The notes under the pieces: model-generated | The model's input: only the letters and a program-made list of their open reading frames with translations | Told to the model about the DNA's origin: nothing | Databases searched by the model: none | Part shown: one piece after another, positions 1 through 14,000 of the stretch | Numbering within the stretch: the stretch's first letter is position 1 | Layout: each line of letters starts with the position of its first letter | NCBI RefSeq assembly: GCF_027596085.1 | Contig: NC_072456.1 | Location: 25,867,469 to 25,931,468, forward strand | Length of the DNA stretch: 64,000 nucleotides | Direction: 5' to 3' | From: Anoplopoma fimbria | Lineage: Eukaryota > Chordata > Actinopteri > Perciformes > Anoplopomatidae | Position numbers and translations under genes: made by a program

Positions 1-560
1 GTCTGTGTAGTTGTATAGTATGTGTATTTATTGTCTGTGTAGTTGTATAGTATGTGTATTTATTGTCTGTGTAGTTGTATAGTATGTGTATTTATTGTCT
101 GTGTCTGTGTAGTTGTATAGTATGTGTATTTATTGTCTGTGTAGTTGTATAGTATGTGTATTTATTGTCTGTGTAGTTGTATAGTATGTGTATTTATTGT
201 CTGTGTAGTTGTATAGTATGTGTATTTATTGTCTGTGTAGTTGTATAGTATGTGTATTTATTGTCTGTGTAGTTGTATAGTATGTGTATTTATTGTCTGT
301 GTAGTTGTATAGTATGTGTATTTATTGTCTGTGTAGTTGTATAGTATGTGTATTTATTGTCTGTGTAGTTGTATATGTATTTATTGTCTGTAGTTTATTG
401 TCTGTGTAGTTGTATAGTATGTGTATTTATTGTCTGTGTAGTTGTATAGTATGTGTATTTATTGTCTGTGTATTTATTGTCTGTGTAGTTGTATAGTATG
501 TGTATTTATTGTCTGTGTAGTTGTATAGTATGTGTATTTATTGTCTGTGTCTGTGTAGTT
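1..560. repeat. 32-bp minisatellite
   Basis: About 16 head-to-tail copies of a 32-bp unit beginning GTCTGTGTAGTTG and ending GTATTTATT. Most copies are identical. Irregular copies occur near 97 (extra GTCTGT), 359-400 (short forms) and 464 (short form). The array is cut by the left window edge, so its full size is unknown. Confidence 0.97.
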
Positions 561-864
561 GAGCTGCTGTAACACTTGAATTTCCCCCAATAAAGGAATA
601 TAATAATATACACTACATTACATTACATATACACTACTGAGTGGTAGTTACTCTGCACCAGCTGTTACCTCCTGTAACCTACATTTATTAGATGATTGTG
701 TCTTTTATTGTTGTTAATATTCTTGAAGAAAATAAGATTATTTATAAAAAAAAAAAAAAAAAAAGAAGCATAACACATAAACAGCTGATGAGGATAAACA
801 GTGGAACCAGACACTTACTGTTTCAACTGTTCCAGTCCTGAGAAGGTAAAATCCAGGGTTCTCC

Positions 865-866
<2 letters not shown>

Positions 867-904
<38 letters not shown>
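867..904. repeat. (CA)n microsatellite
   Basis: Uninterrupted AC dinucleotides, followed by interrupted CA-rich sequence to about 927. It lies upstream of impact exon 1. Confidence 0.95.
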
Positions 905-911
<7 letters not shown>

Positions 912-1025
912 CTCACGCACACGCACAGGCCCCTCTGTGGACGTGCATGTGATGTTTTAAGCCCCTCTGAGCCGCCTTCACGCAGTTTATCGTCTTCATA
1001 TGACCGATTGCGAAATGCATCTGTC

Positions 1026-1128
<103 letters not shown>

Positions 1129-1511
1129 TCCTCTGTTTACAGACATCAGCTGATCTGCGCAGAGCGAAACTCCTGTGCGCCCTTCAAAATAAAAGCTCCT
1201 CCTGCTTTTTCAAACGCAGAATACAACTTCCAGCGAGATAAAAGCTCTTATTTCTTTTACACATTATAAGAAATAAGTAACTATGAATTTATTAAGCAAT
1301 TTATTGTTCGTATGCTCTGTTTTTTGCTTTTTCTTTACTATATTGCCTTTTACTTTGAAAAGAGGAGCCCTTTGCCCTGGAAGCTGTTTCACACACCATG
1401 CATGCAGGCTGGATGTCAACATGGACTTCATGTGCCTTACATTTAATACTATCGGTTCCTTTCTGACTGACTCAGTTTCACATGTCCAGTAGCTGACAGT
1501 ACACTGAACAC

Positions 1512-1559
1512 ATGGCTGACATCACAGATCCAGAGGATGAAGGAGACCTTCAGGATCAA
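1512..1559 (+). CDS. impact: impact exon 1 (residues 1-16)
   Basis: ATG at 1512 with A at -3 and G at +4, a good initiation context. The exon ends at CAA|GTAAGA in phase 0. It is the least certain exon because the N terminus is poorly conserved in the family. Confidence 0.78.
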
Positions 1560-1795
1560 GTAAGATAGGTTTGCTTTTACAACCCTGCTGTTGGAGTTAA
1601 GACAACTTGGCAAGTTGCGTTCAAAGTCTTGTTTTGTGTGTAGTATTTTAATGTGGCCTGCAGAGAGCGTATGCACCAAACAGTACCTGTGGGCAGGTGA
1701 ACCAGAGGTCCAGCAGCAGGAGGTTTTAAATGATATCAAATACCACTGAGAGCACATCCAGTAAAGGTGACACATCTGAAATAATATAATAGAGA

Positions 1796-1859
<64 letters not shown>

Positions 1860-2031
1860 CTGCAGGTTTCCCCCCAAGGTGTCAGGCTTCATTAACACAG
1901 CATGCAGGTGAGGTCTGAAGCTCTGCAGGTGCTGCACGGTTCACACAGAGGCCACACATCAACACAGGAAAGACAAAAGATGGACACACATTAACACCAT
2001 CACATGCACACTTAATAGAATGTGTAGTTAG

Positions 2032-2092
<61 letters not shown>

Positions 2093-5000
2093 CAAACAGT
2101 GCTAGTTAGTGCCGGATGTATTGGTGATTTTTGAAAAACACAGAGGGTTGTTTGATAGTGAAACTTGGGAACATGGCAAAAAAGTAAATACTTGTTTTCA
2201 TGCAGCAGAAAGAACAACACTTTTTATGTCTATAATGCATTACACACATACTTATAATGTGTTATCTGCTTATAAAGCTGTATAAATATAGTAATAAGGA
2301 CTCATAATGCTTTATAATAATAATAATCATAACACATTACCAAGCATTTTAATGTGACTTATAAGGTCAAGTATCATAATTGCTGGTCACTCACTGCAAG
2401 GATCATTGCGTTTTATGTATACATAAAAGTGATTTTTATAATGCATTTTACTCACTGATGTAATGATTTTGAATGTGATATAAGTTTGCTTTAAGTAAAG
2501 TACAAAATGATTATGCAACGTGTAGTGTGTTCTTGCATAGATTTAATGATATTTTTTTCGCTAAACTTAAAAATGTACTTACTTAAATCAATGCTCCAAC
2601 TACATATGCACTGTGCAAAATGGCTTCTCAGCTTATTTCCCAAAATGTTTGAAATATTGCTTTTAATGACAGTCCGGGGTTTGAAATATCACCAAATATT
2701 TTTTTTACGGTGGCTGAGGAGCTTTAAGAATAACTTTATAGAAACAGACGATCTTCTCTCTGATGGTCTGGTTTACTGATGGAGGTCTAGAGAGGATCAG
2801 GACTAAACTGAGACTGGTTCAGAACCATTTAAAAGTTCCTCACAGTAACTTTAACACTGTGTGCTTTTGATGCAATGTAATTTGTGATTCTGGGCTATAC
2901 AAAATAAACTGAATTGAATTGAATTGAATTGAATTGAATTGAATTGAATTGAATTGAATTGAATTGATTGATGCGTCAGTGTGCAGTTTGGTATTAATGA
3001 TATATTTCCAGAGTGTGAAGCCTTCAGCACATCACCGGTCAAAATGTCTTCACGGATCACTTCCCGTCGACACATATGATTGATGTTTTCTCTCGTTAAG
3101 ATCGAAGAGGTCGAGGCTCTGTCCTCCATCTACGGAGACGAGTGGTGTGTCATCGACGAAGCGTCCAGGATATTTTGCATCAAAATATCCGATGACTTGG
3201 AGGAGCCAACACTCACGGCGTGTTTGCAGGTAGAGAAAAAAACCCCAAATATTAGCATATATTAATCCAGTTTCTGGCTTAGCAGCTTGTTTTGAAATCC
3301 AGTTCATGATTTGTATTATTAATATTTTCTTTCTTATTGATCAGATAATTCTCCCATCTGATTATCCGAGCGCCGCTCCGCCCATCTACCAGATCAAGTG
3401 AGTCTATTTGCCTTTCAGATTTAATCCTCGCACTGATCTGCTGAATTGATAGAACAACATCCCACTCAAAACAACCCACTCGTCCTCCTACTCGATAACC
3501 CTCTGTTTGCTCTCGGCCTTTGTAGTGCGGCGTGGTTGCGAGGACCTGAGAGGAACAAATTGGCGAGCAGCCTTGAAGACCTCTACGTGTGAGTGCTTTC
3601 TGACTTAACGACGGGGCTCTGCAACAAAAAGCTTCACATGATTGTTTCTACGCTGCAGTTTATTTTCTCTAGTCCTTCTCTCTCAGATAATCCGCCCTCG
3701 TATGTATTCCTTTTAAATTTCGACAGGGAGCATGCGGGGGAGAGCATCCTCTACCTGTGGGTGGAAAAGATTCGAGAATTCCTGGTGGAGAAATCACGGA
3801 GCTCAGAAACAGGTGAGGTGTGAAAAATGAAATTCAAAAACTCCCTCAAGCAGTTTGTAATGACTTTAAATCACACTTGACAGACAGGAAATCATTAATC
3901 CTGTAGAGCTCACTTCTTAACACAGCAAGAGCAGGAATCTCTACTGCACTCATGCGTTTAATAAGCCCCGCCCACTTTAGGTACCGTTGCAGAGCACGTC
4001 AAACTTTTGATTTATAATGATAAAATGGCAGATTTTATAGCTCAAATTTAAGCGACAGTAAGACTTTGAATGTTATGCTGATGTGAACGTAACCATGCTT
4101 TCATTGTGCTGAATTTTTATTTTTGCGGTGCTAACAGTAAGTTAGCATCGCTACAGTTACCCCGACAACGGCTTTTTGGATTATTGCAGAAACATTTACG
4201 ATACTTACAAGTTTTGTCCTGCAAAATAATCAAATGAACACCAACTTTATGAATTTTGAAGCTTGAAAAGAGTCAAAGGCTATTAACAAACTTTTAAGTT
4301 TGAGTTAGAATAGTTTGCAAGAGCGCGAGTATAAACACAACACGCAATGTTCTTGGTTTTTATTTTGCTCCACATTTTTTTTCTTTTGTTTTGTTTATTA
4401 GATGCTAAAAAAAACACCAACTCCAAATTCTGTACATTTTTTTCTTTTGTTTTGTTTATTAGATGCTAAAAAAAACTGCAACAATTTTGCTTTGATTACT
4501 TAGAAGGACTCCAAATTCTGTAGATGCCAAATATCGCTCTTAGTACAGCAGCATGCACAAATCGCTTCACATGAGGAGAAATCCAAATCTTGGCTTTGCT
4601 ACATTTGCTAAGCTCGTACTGAACTATATCTTTTGGAGGGAGGGGCTTAGCTTTTTTTTTGCAACCAAAAAAAGCCATATTTGAGTGTGGAGGACCACAG
4701 GCTGTACATAAGAAGTGGACGTAGTCATCACAAGTGGCCCCGCGCCCATTGGTTTGTGGACTGCCTTTTGACTCTAAATGGAGCATCATTTACTAAATGA
4801 ACATCATGCTGTATTGAAGAAGACTTGAAACTAGAGATTGAGACCATAAACTCATGTTTACAATGTTTACTGAGGGAATAAATCAAGAGAGAAGTAGAGT
4901 CATTTTCTCATAGACTTCTTAACGTCCTGTGTTTGTATGACCTATCCATTCATTCCCACCCGCCCTATGTGGGTTTTATTAGTCATCACACTCCTGGGGC

Positions 5001-8000
5001 ATTTCATCTGAGCGTCTTTTAATGAAGCGCATTAGATGAACATTGTGCTTTGAAGCCCACTGTGTCTCTCCTTAAGACCCTAAAGAGGAGTGACAAAGTG
5101 TCGGTATTTGATCAGATTAGAAGTATGTGATAACATCCACACATGTTAACAGCCTGGCTCTGATAAAGCCCACTGTTTATCAGCAGGTAAATAATTACAT
5201 CAGTGGTTATAAAGAAATAGTCGTATCAGGATGAATCTTCTTCTCTACCTGAGGTCCAAATGTGTCTTTCATCTTACTCCTGCTGAGATGCTCCTCCATT
5301 AGCACCTCATCTATCTGATGGGGTCTAAAGATGTGATAAAATGAGCACAAAAGGCCTATAGGGGCATTCAAAAAGAAATAACCTTCTGGGTCTGACTTTG
5401 AGTGACTGCATTGAATTAAGATCAATATCTATGTAATGGCTTCTGTTACCTTGGCAGAATCCTTTGAAGTGTAAAAAGAGTAAGAAGATACCCAAATAAG
5501 ATTTTTCTAAGTGTCACCGTGCATCAGGGTTTTTTCGGTTATCTACAGCCGAGCAGGGTGGTGTCCATTATCGCTGCTCTCTTTTGAGCAACAAGCCTAA
5601 GAAAATATGAATTGTCCTCCCCGTTATTGGGTGGTATGAATTGTCCTCTCTCTGCGATTCATGTGGTAATAACCAGTCACAGCACTCAGAGGAGCCGGAG
5701 TGACGGCTAATTCCTATTCAGGGGGGTGGAGCGATAAGGCTAAAAGATGCACATTTCACAGAAAAGGAAATGAAAAAGGGAGCAAGCATAACAGAGGACA
5801 TGCAAAGTAAGAGAAATAATAATGATGATGGTGATGATAATGAAGTTTGGTGGAATGAGACCAGACGGGAAGTAAAGGATGAAAAACATCAGAGAGACTG
5901 AAGTCACACCGGCTTTTAATAGATTATGTGTAGATAGATTCTTATGATCTATCTATGTGTGTATCTGCACGAGAAGACTAAACACTACAGGCATAACTGG
6001 ACTTTACATTGTCGCTGCAACATTGTTAGATTTGTAGCCAGTTCAACTTTGATCATGTATTTTTATATTTTGGTAATTTTCTTTTTGGAAAAATCCTACT
6101 TACCTCTCATGTAATACATTAAGAAATGAGTTTTGTGATATCCTATATTTTTTCTCATTATCAAATCCAATTAAAAAGCCACCAACAATTGATTTAAAAT
6201 GAATTTAACACAACAAAGGTGAGTGTAGATCTTAAGATCTCAGATCTTATGTGGACTGGACTATTGTGGCTAGACTGTAACATTCAGAGAGACTTTATTA
6301 AGAAAAATAAGAAGCATTGCATCAAGATAAGAAAGCACAATAACCCCAGGATGAAGCTTAATTAGTAACATTCATGTATGAGACGTGAATGCATACAGAT
6401 GGAGAAGGAAAATAGGAGAGAGAAGCTCAGTGTAAAAGCTGTTTATCACCAGTGTGATGGGAAAATGCATTGTGGGAATACGGAATTTGCATGTGGATTT
6501 TACGCACGACAACTATGCACACAGCAGATGTTTCCGCATTGCCTTCAATGAGGCCCAACGAGTTTTGTTTTTGTTCTGAAGACGCATTTCTACGGAAATA
6601 CTTCCTCTCCATGCAACATACCAAAACACACTAACGCTAATTGTTATGCAGAATGACAGAAATATTTTTTATGACATGAGTTGGAACAAACGATGTCATT
6701 GGTCAAACATATATTTCAGCATTCGGAAATCCGCAGAAATCGTATCTGTCCGAATATTTTTTCCACCCAACACAAATGTTCTGCATGACTACGCAAGTAT
6801 TCACAACCCATAACGTCTTTTTTTATGAATTTCCGTGCAAATTTTGGGACGAAAATCCATGTATGGTGTAAAACAGCAGTCTAAACCTAAAGATGCATAA
6901 CTAGGGGCTGGTCCAAGACAAGCCTGAGCCAGCCCCAACTATTAGCATAATCAAATAAGTCTTAAACCCACTCTTAAACGTGGAGAGGGTGTCTGCCTCC
7001 TGGACTGTAACTGAGAGCTGCTTCCACAGGAGAACATCTCAAATGCTCTGGTTCCCTTTCATTCTTGGATTGAACTGTTCAAATTTGCGTAATCCTTCCT
7101 CAGGCTCTAATCCTTTCTACTGGTTTTTGTAATTGGCGTCATCCATTATGAATTGTTTGTCTTGGTATCATAGGTCACAAAGCCATTTCAGTGTCAAAGT
7201 TAAGGTCATGTAATGGTAATTTGGTAATAAATTGCTCGGTAGGTGTCATTTTAATGACAAGCTGCCTTGTTTGAAGACGACTCAGTGAAACCAGGTTTAG
7301 GATTAAAACAAACAAGCTATTCTTTAATAGAGAGACACTACAGGAGAAGAGAGTTAAACATTTAACTAATATATATCACCATGAAACTTCCCCAGTTAAT
7401 TACCTATATTAAGACAATACTTTTTTTCTATTACACACTTTGTTTGAATATGAAAACAAGCATTATTTTGTTAAATATGTGCTAATTTGCATACATTTCC
7501 ATAACAGATATCTGAACATTGGATAAAACCAGGTTCAAAATTCTTGTTTCATTTTGTTTACATATTAGAGTCAAAGGTTTTTACAGAGGGAATTTTGGAT
7601 ATCTCTTTGTATCACTCCATAAATCTGAAAATACTCTCAACAGCCCTATAAAAAAATCAATTTCCTCCATGTTTTTAGTAATAAATGTTGTATAAATCAG
7701 ACTATGAATGATATCTGAACAAACCCCTCTGTGTTAACCTTCAGAATATAGAGAGGAATGAAGCTGTAAAGTTTGGTGTATGTAAGAGCTACTGAAGTGG
7801 AGATTTCTGGATCAGAGTCTGAGAAAAAACTCATTTAGAGAAAACGTCCTTTAAAGATATGTTTAGTTAAATTACATACATGTTGAAGACACTACAGGTG
7901 AATAGGGTAAAAAAATACCTAATAGATATCAACATGAAACTTCACCAGTTGATTACTGACATTAAGACATTAAGATGAAATGTTATGTTTACATATGCAA

Positions 8001-11000
8001 ATGAGGCATTCTCTAATGGTAACTTTTGATGAATTTAGGAGAAATCTACAGACGCAAATAGACAAAGTAGTAAAATAATAATAATTTTCCCCACTAGTCT
8101 GAAAGAAGGCGTGTTATGGAAGAAAACTAGACCAAAATCTCTAAGTAGACCACTGCATGAACATTATTTTTGCCCGTAGTGCCTCACTTAACAAGGCATA
8201 ACCTTTTTTACATGACTGGCTTCAGTGGATCCTTCAGAGAAGGTGAACATGACGGCTGAAGAGGATGATGATGATGATGATGATGAAGACATACCAGACT
8301 TCAGGACACTAAAGCTGAATACAGAAAATGCTAATCTTTTCATGGATCATGCAAACGGTACAGTTTCATCAACTTAGTTGCATTGAATTCATTGTTAAAC
8401 ACAGCTTATTGTTAAATATATCTCTCTGGTTTGACACATCTTGTCCCGTAGATGAAGAGGTTCCTCCTATAAAACATGGAAACACCATCACAGACCGACG
8501 CAGTACCTTCCAGCCTCACTTAGCACCTGTGGTGACTCCAAGACAGGTAAAAAAACATGAATGACATGTTATTGTTTTTTATATTTTTGTCAAACCATGA
8601 AGACAAACGGCTAACGATAGCTTGTATGAGTTTCAGTAGAATTTACTCTGAGGGTCTTGGATATAAATGATATTATTTATTCACTGATTTCACAAAATGA
8701 GACATCATCCGGCTCACTCCTGCACGCTAATCTCCCTCTGTGGTTCTCCATGAACATACCGACTCGTCCTAAACGCTTCCACCTGCTGTGAAGAGCTGTT
8801 TAGACAAAAATATTTACTGACACAGCCGTCCTCCGGAGAGCAGAGGCACAGCATTTACATATTTCAAATGTTCAGTTCAACCTAATATATTATTGAGAAA
8901 AAGACCGAGATCTGCTTCACTGAGAGAAAGAAAAACTGACTTTTCATCTCGTGCAGCTTTATTTATTTATTATACATAAACAGTTTGGAGCCCCAGAGAG
9001 TTCAATAGGAAGTAATTAAATCAGACATTGTGAAATAAATAACACATGAACAATTATTTGAGGAATTATTAAAACTAATTGATTTTATTTCATTCAAGAA
9101 TAATTAAGTTATAATTATCTTGAAATTATTCATAATGTTTGTTTCCAAATTTTAGATATAATTTTCACCAATGACACCGATTTCTTTATTTTATTGCCCT
9201 TATACAGACACAAGTAAAACAAAAATTGAAACACATAACTGCAAAGAAAAATGTATTTAACTAGTTTACAACTAGTTAAATTAAATAAATAGAACAGAAA
9301 GGCTTTGTTTTCATTGTAAAGAATACAACAAAATCATTAGCGCTACTTCTGATCAGAGCAACTAAACAACTTTAACAAACAAACAACAGCCAACAACGCA
9401 AGTTAGAAAGTAATAAGTAAATAAATACAATGTAATTTGCACTAGATAAAAAATTTTATCGCACTAGAATAAATGCAATTATTGCACAATATCCAGTATG
9501 TTTGCTGTAAAAAAGAGAGGTCGTGTTGGAGTAAAGTTTGTTTATAGCCCAGGGAAAGAAACTGTCAGCGTACAGATAGTTCAACTAGTTTACTTTTAAA
9601 CCACTGTTACAGCAAACTGGACTGTGTGTTATTATGTAACATAATTATTGAGTTTCTGTTGTGACTCTGTGTTTTTTTTTTTTTGTGCTCAGTTTTAAAC
9701 TCCCACAATCAGTTCTCATATTATGTAATGATATTATATTGTTATAGACACATAATAAAAAAGAAAAATACTAAAACACAGTCTGACCTTTGACCCTGAC
9801 TATCAAACAGTAATATGACCAGCTGATCCCAAAACTGTGTGGGGGCGGAGCAGTGAATTAATTAGCGGCGCTATGTAAAAAAAGGTTAATGTTTGTCAGA
9901 CTGCTTTAGAAGAAAAGTCTCTCAGTCCTTCATGATGTAGATTATATTATATTAAACAGCTGCTTACATGTTTATTGCATTTGTGTGGACAGAAGTTTAA
10001 AGATAACGGAGTTGAAGCACTTCTTTGTTGCTCAAACGCATAAAGTCCATGAAATGTGAGTTTAATTGGAAAATAAATTTCATTATAAGATAAAAGAAAA
10101 CTTTTGAAATGTTTGTACAAATAATGAAATAACATTTTATAACAATGTGTTGAGTTTCTTATTCAGCTTTTTTATTTATTTGTATTTGTTTCATTATGTC
10201 GCATTCATACACTTTAGAGCTCCATAAAACTGAAATGTGTTCTTCAGAGGGTAAATAGTTTAATGCTGAAGATGTAGTACGGAAGCCCTGAGAGGAAAAA
10301 ATTAAGAAATTCTGGTGATGTGACTGGATAATCTTTCTAAATTCCTTATATTTTTTCAGCTGTGAAACAAGTGTTTGTTGTTGTAATACTCATTACAGCC
10401 ACAAGAGGCTCGAGTGCGCCATTAGTCTATGTTCTAAATAGGACAAAAAACATAAAAAACTTTTAATTTACAAAACTTGCTAACACACAATACATGTACC
10501 TTTTGTTAAGAGCGAATGGAGAAAATAAAACTCAACTGGAAGAAAACATGAATGTTTTTTGTCATATTTAGAACATGCGGTCGTGGTGCACTTCAGCCTC
10601 TTGTGGCCAAAATGAGTATTACATACATTTTCCACAGAAAATAAGAAGTAAGGAACTTAGAAAGATTGTTTTTCCACCTGTTGTTCAGTCATAAACACAG
10701 GAGAGAAAAAACTATTTAACAAAGACTTAAAAATGATCTTCACAAAAAAATTTGCCAAGACCTTTTTTCACAGATTTTTTTAAGGAACTGAGAAATCTTA
10801 TTCTGGCAAACCCAGAATTGTTGTTTCTGTTGTTCTTAAATCCCAAAAGTCAGGAGAGAAAACATTTAAATCAGACTCAGGGCTTTTGTATTGTAGTGTT
10901 GAACTAGTCAGTGAGATATTACTTGAATACCATTAAAATATCAGTTTTATTAATAGGAAATGTGATTTTTCCTTCACAAACAGTTGACTAACGCTGGTTT

Positions 11001-14000
11001 GTGCATTAGTCAGCAGCGTCAGACGGCATGTTGACGTCAGAAGTTGTCATCTGCATCACTTTCAAACTGACTTGGTTATAAAATTCACTCCTCGTTCTCA
11101 ACATTAAACCACTCAGTGTTTCAGCATGAAAGCAGTTTATATTTAAACACTGTGCTGAGGCAGAGAAACATCCTGGAGTAGATGTAGAAAGCATGTGAAG
11201 TGAGGAATAATGTTGTGTGTTGCAGGTTAAAATGGTCCTGGGGAAGCTGTATGAGAACAAGAAGATTGCTAGTGCCACTCATAACATTTATGCATACAGG
11301 TCAGTAATGTCACATATATACTATATATATTAACGTCTGTCATTATCTCACTATGCAAATCAAGCTGTCAGGTCACTGCTACGGTGTCTCAGTGCAGAGG
11401 AGCATGTAATGATTGGAGGCCTGTACGTCTCCTCTAAAGGGCAAATCACTGCTTAAAGTTAAGTAGAAGAAGGATTCTGATGGTGTAGTGTATTATGTTA
11501 ATAGATATGTGGGTTTATGTCTTTCTGTGTGTGTTTTCACATGCATGTGCAGTATGGTTTTTCTTCTGTCAGTGTGTTCTAATTAGGTCGATGTCGAGCC
11601 GCCCGTGCACTGGCTGGGTGGTCATTACGGCTGACATTTAAAGATGCCGCCGGTGTCACGGCCTCGCCCTCTCAACCAAAACGTCTCAATGCTCTCCCGC
11701 CTGACGCCAAGCTGTTGGGATTCTCTCTGTCTGTTTGCAGGATTTACTGCGAGGACAAGAACAGCTTCCTGCAGGACTGCGAGGACGACGGCGAGACGGC
11801 GGCGGGGGGGAGGCTGCTCCATTTACTGCAGGTCTTTATTTTCACTGACTACTTATTGTCATGAAACAGCAGATCATTCTTTCCAGCTGCGTACTTAAAA
11901 GGTACCGCGATGAACCTTTTGTGAGGATTTTGGCGACCCCTGTGGACAAAATATGTAATAATGATATAATAATAATATCTTTATTTATATAATACTTATG
12001 AAAACAAAGTTACAAAGTGCGACACATAGAAACAAATACAAAATAAAACAGCGATATCAAAGAAAAAGTAACAAAAGAGCAACAAACATGAATAAAAACT
12101 AAAGGCATGCAATTATAGTTTTTAGCTTAGATTTAAAAGCAGCTACTGACTCCGTCCATTTGTTTCGTTAGTGTTTCCGAGCACCACAGTCCCTTTAGAA
12201 AACCTCTCATTTTACTGCAGCATGAACTGACAGTCTGCCTCTCTCAGTCCTGGTTCTGGTTCTCCCGTTGCCTTCCTTCCCTCCAGCGGGTCCAGCAATA
12301 CGGCCTGGGTCTACTGTGGACTGGTCTCTGGGATCTGGTCTGTCTGGACTGCTGCTGGATGAAATCTGCATGATTTCATCTGGTTTCTCCAGAATCCGAC
12401 CCGGTGGCTCTGATGACGAGCTTTAAGAATAACTTTATAGAAACAGACGATCTTCTCTCTGATGGTCTGGTTTACTGATGGAGGTCTATAGAGGATCAGG
12501 ACTAAACTGAGACTGATTCAGAACCAGTTTAAAGTTCCTCACAGTGACTTTAATCACATCTTGCTTTTGTCAAAAAGCTAAAAAGCCACAAAAAGTGGTG
12601 AATGAGTCAGAGCAGCACACAGAAAGCTTTTGCCCAGAACACTTTGTCGAAATTGCCAACTTTCTTTTGGATTCTGTGTTCTTTAGTGGGCCTCTCTTCT
12701 ATTCCGCCTTGTTCATTTTTCACCGTCAGCATCTACTGTGTCTTTTAAATCGTTACGAGTACAGAGGTTTTCCACGGATTCTGACAAATCGCTCGTTTCT
12801 GTGGGAGTTTTGTGCCAGTCTGACGTGAGCTTTTCAAGTAATGCTCCTTATTAACACCAACACATAGTATATGTAGGTGATATTAAACTATATATTGTGT
12901 CAAATATATCAAAGAGGTAAGAATCATGAACGGAGAATACAGACAGCATACTATGCTAATGCTAATTGTACATTTTACACCATAAAAGTGATATTTTTTA
13001 AACAGAGATTTTAAAATTGTTTCACTTTTAATCATGTCAGGTGATGTAAACAACGGCAGGTTACTAATTTTGATGATTACTGTTCAACCACCAGAAAGGC
13101 TGAGAGTCCTCTGTGTCCGGTCACATGGGAACATTTTGTGCCTATTGTGTCCTGAATACAAGAGGTGAAGGGAGATGTGGTCCAGGCGACATGTTGATTA
13201 AAAAAGAAAGAGCACCGCCAGACATCAGTAAATCATAGTATAGATTAATTACTTTTTTTTAATTAATTTTCAATTTGTTTTATCTGTAAGATGACAGCAA
13301 ATGTGAGAGAAGGAAAATGGACTAAAGCGGTGTCCCATATTATCATACTGATTCTGTTTCTGAGAGTTTAATGTGTTAATGAAAAAGTGACAGCTGTAAA
13401 AAAAAAAAAAGAAGAAAATCAGAAGTAATTTTAGATATGAGATGAAATGCTCATCAACAGTGACAGTCGGCGACAATGTTGATTAAAAAAGCTTCAGCGC
13501 AGCCGGTACCGACGACTTCCTCAGCCTATCACTAAAAACTAGGAACATTTTGCACATTACCTTTGAGCTTTCTATCCTTTTTTTTGTTGCTCCATGATCA
13601 TTAACGAGTCAGGGGCCAAAGCCACTAATGGATCCTGCCTTTCTTATCAGTATAATATAAAATAGAAATACATTAAGTAGGACACTTGCTAAAACACTTT
13701 GATAATACAAAGTCTGGTCTCCTGCTAGAACATCAAAAGCTTCCTGAGAAAAAACAGCCTGGATCGGGCCCTTTTATTAAAGATGGTGCTTTGTCCCAGT
13801 TCATTTCCTGTTGCAGTTAACGGTTGTGTCCAACACTAACATGATATTTAATATGCAAAAAAGTTTGAGAGATTTCTTCAGCATGTCTGAAATCTTCGTA
13901 TGAAACCCAAGAGTTCCCAAAATTGCATACTATTTCTGATGAATTATTACAGTATGGAAACATTGGACACTTCCACTTTGTTAGGTGGAATGTCATTTTT

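Noticed and set aside
1..560. Regular repeats that might suggest a CRISPR array
   Set aside because: The 32-bp units are contiguous, without unique spacers, and the genome is vertebrate.
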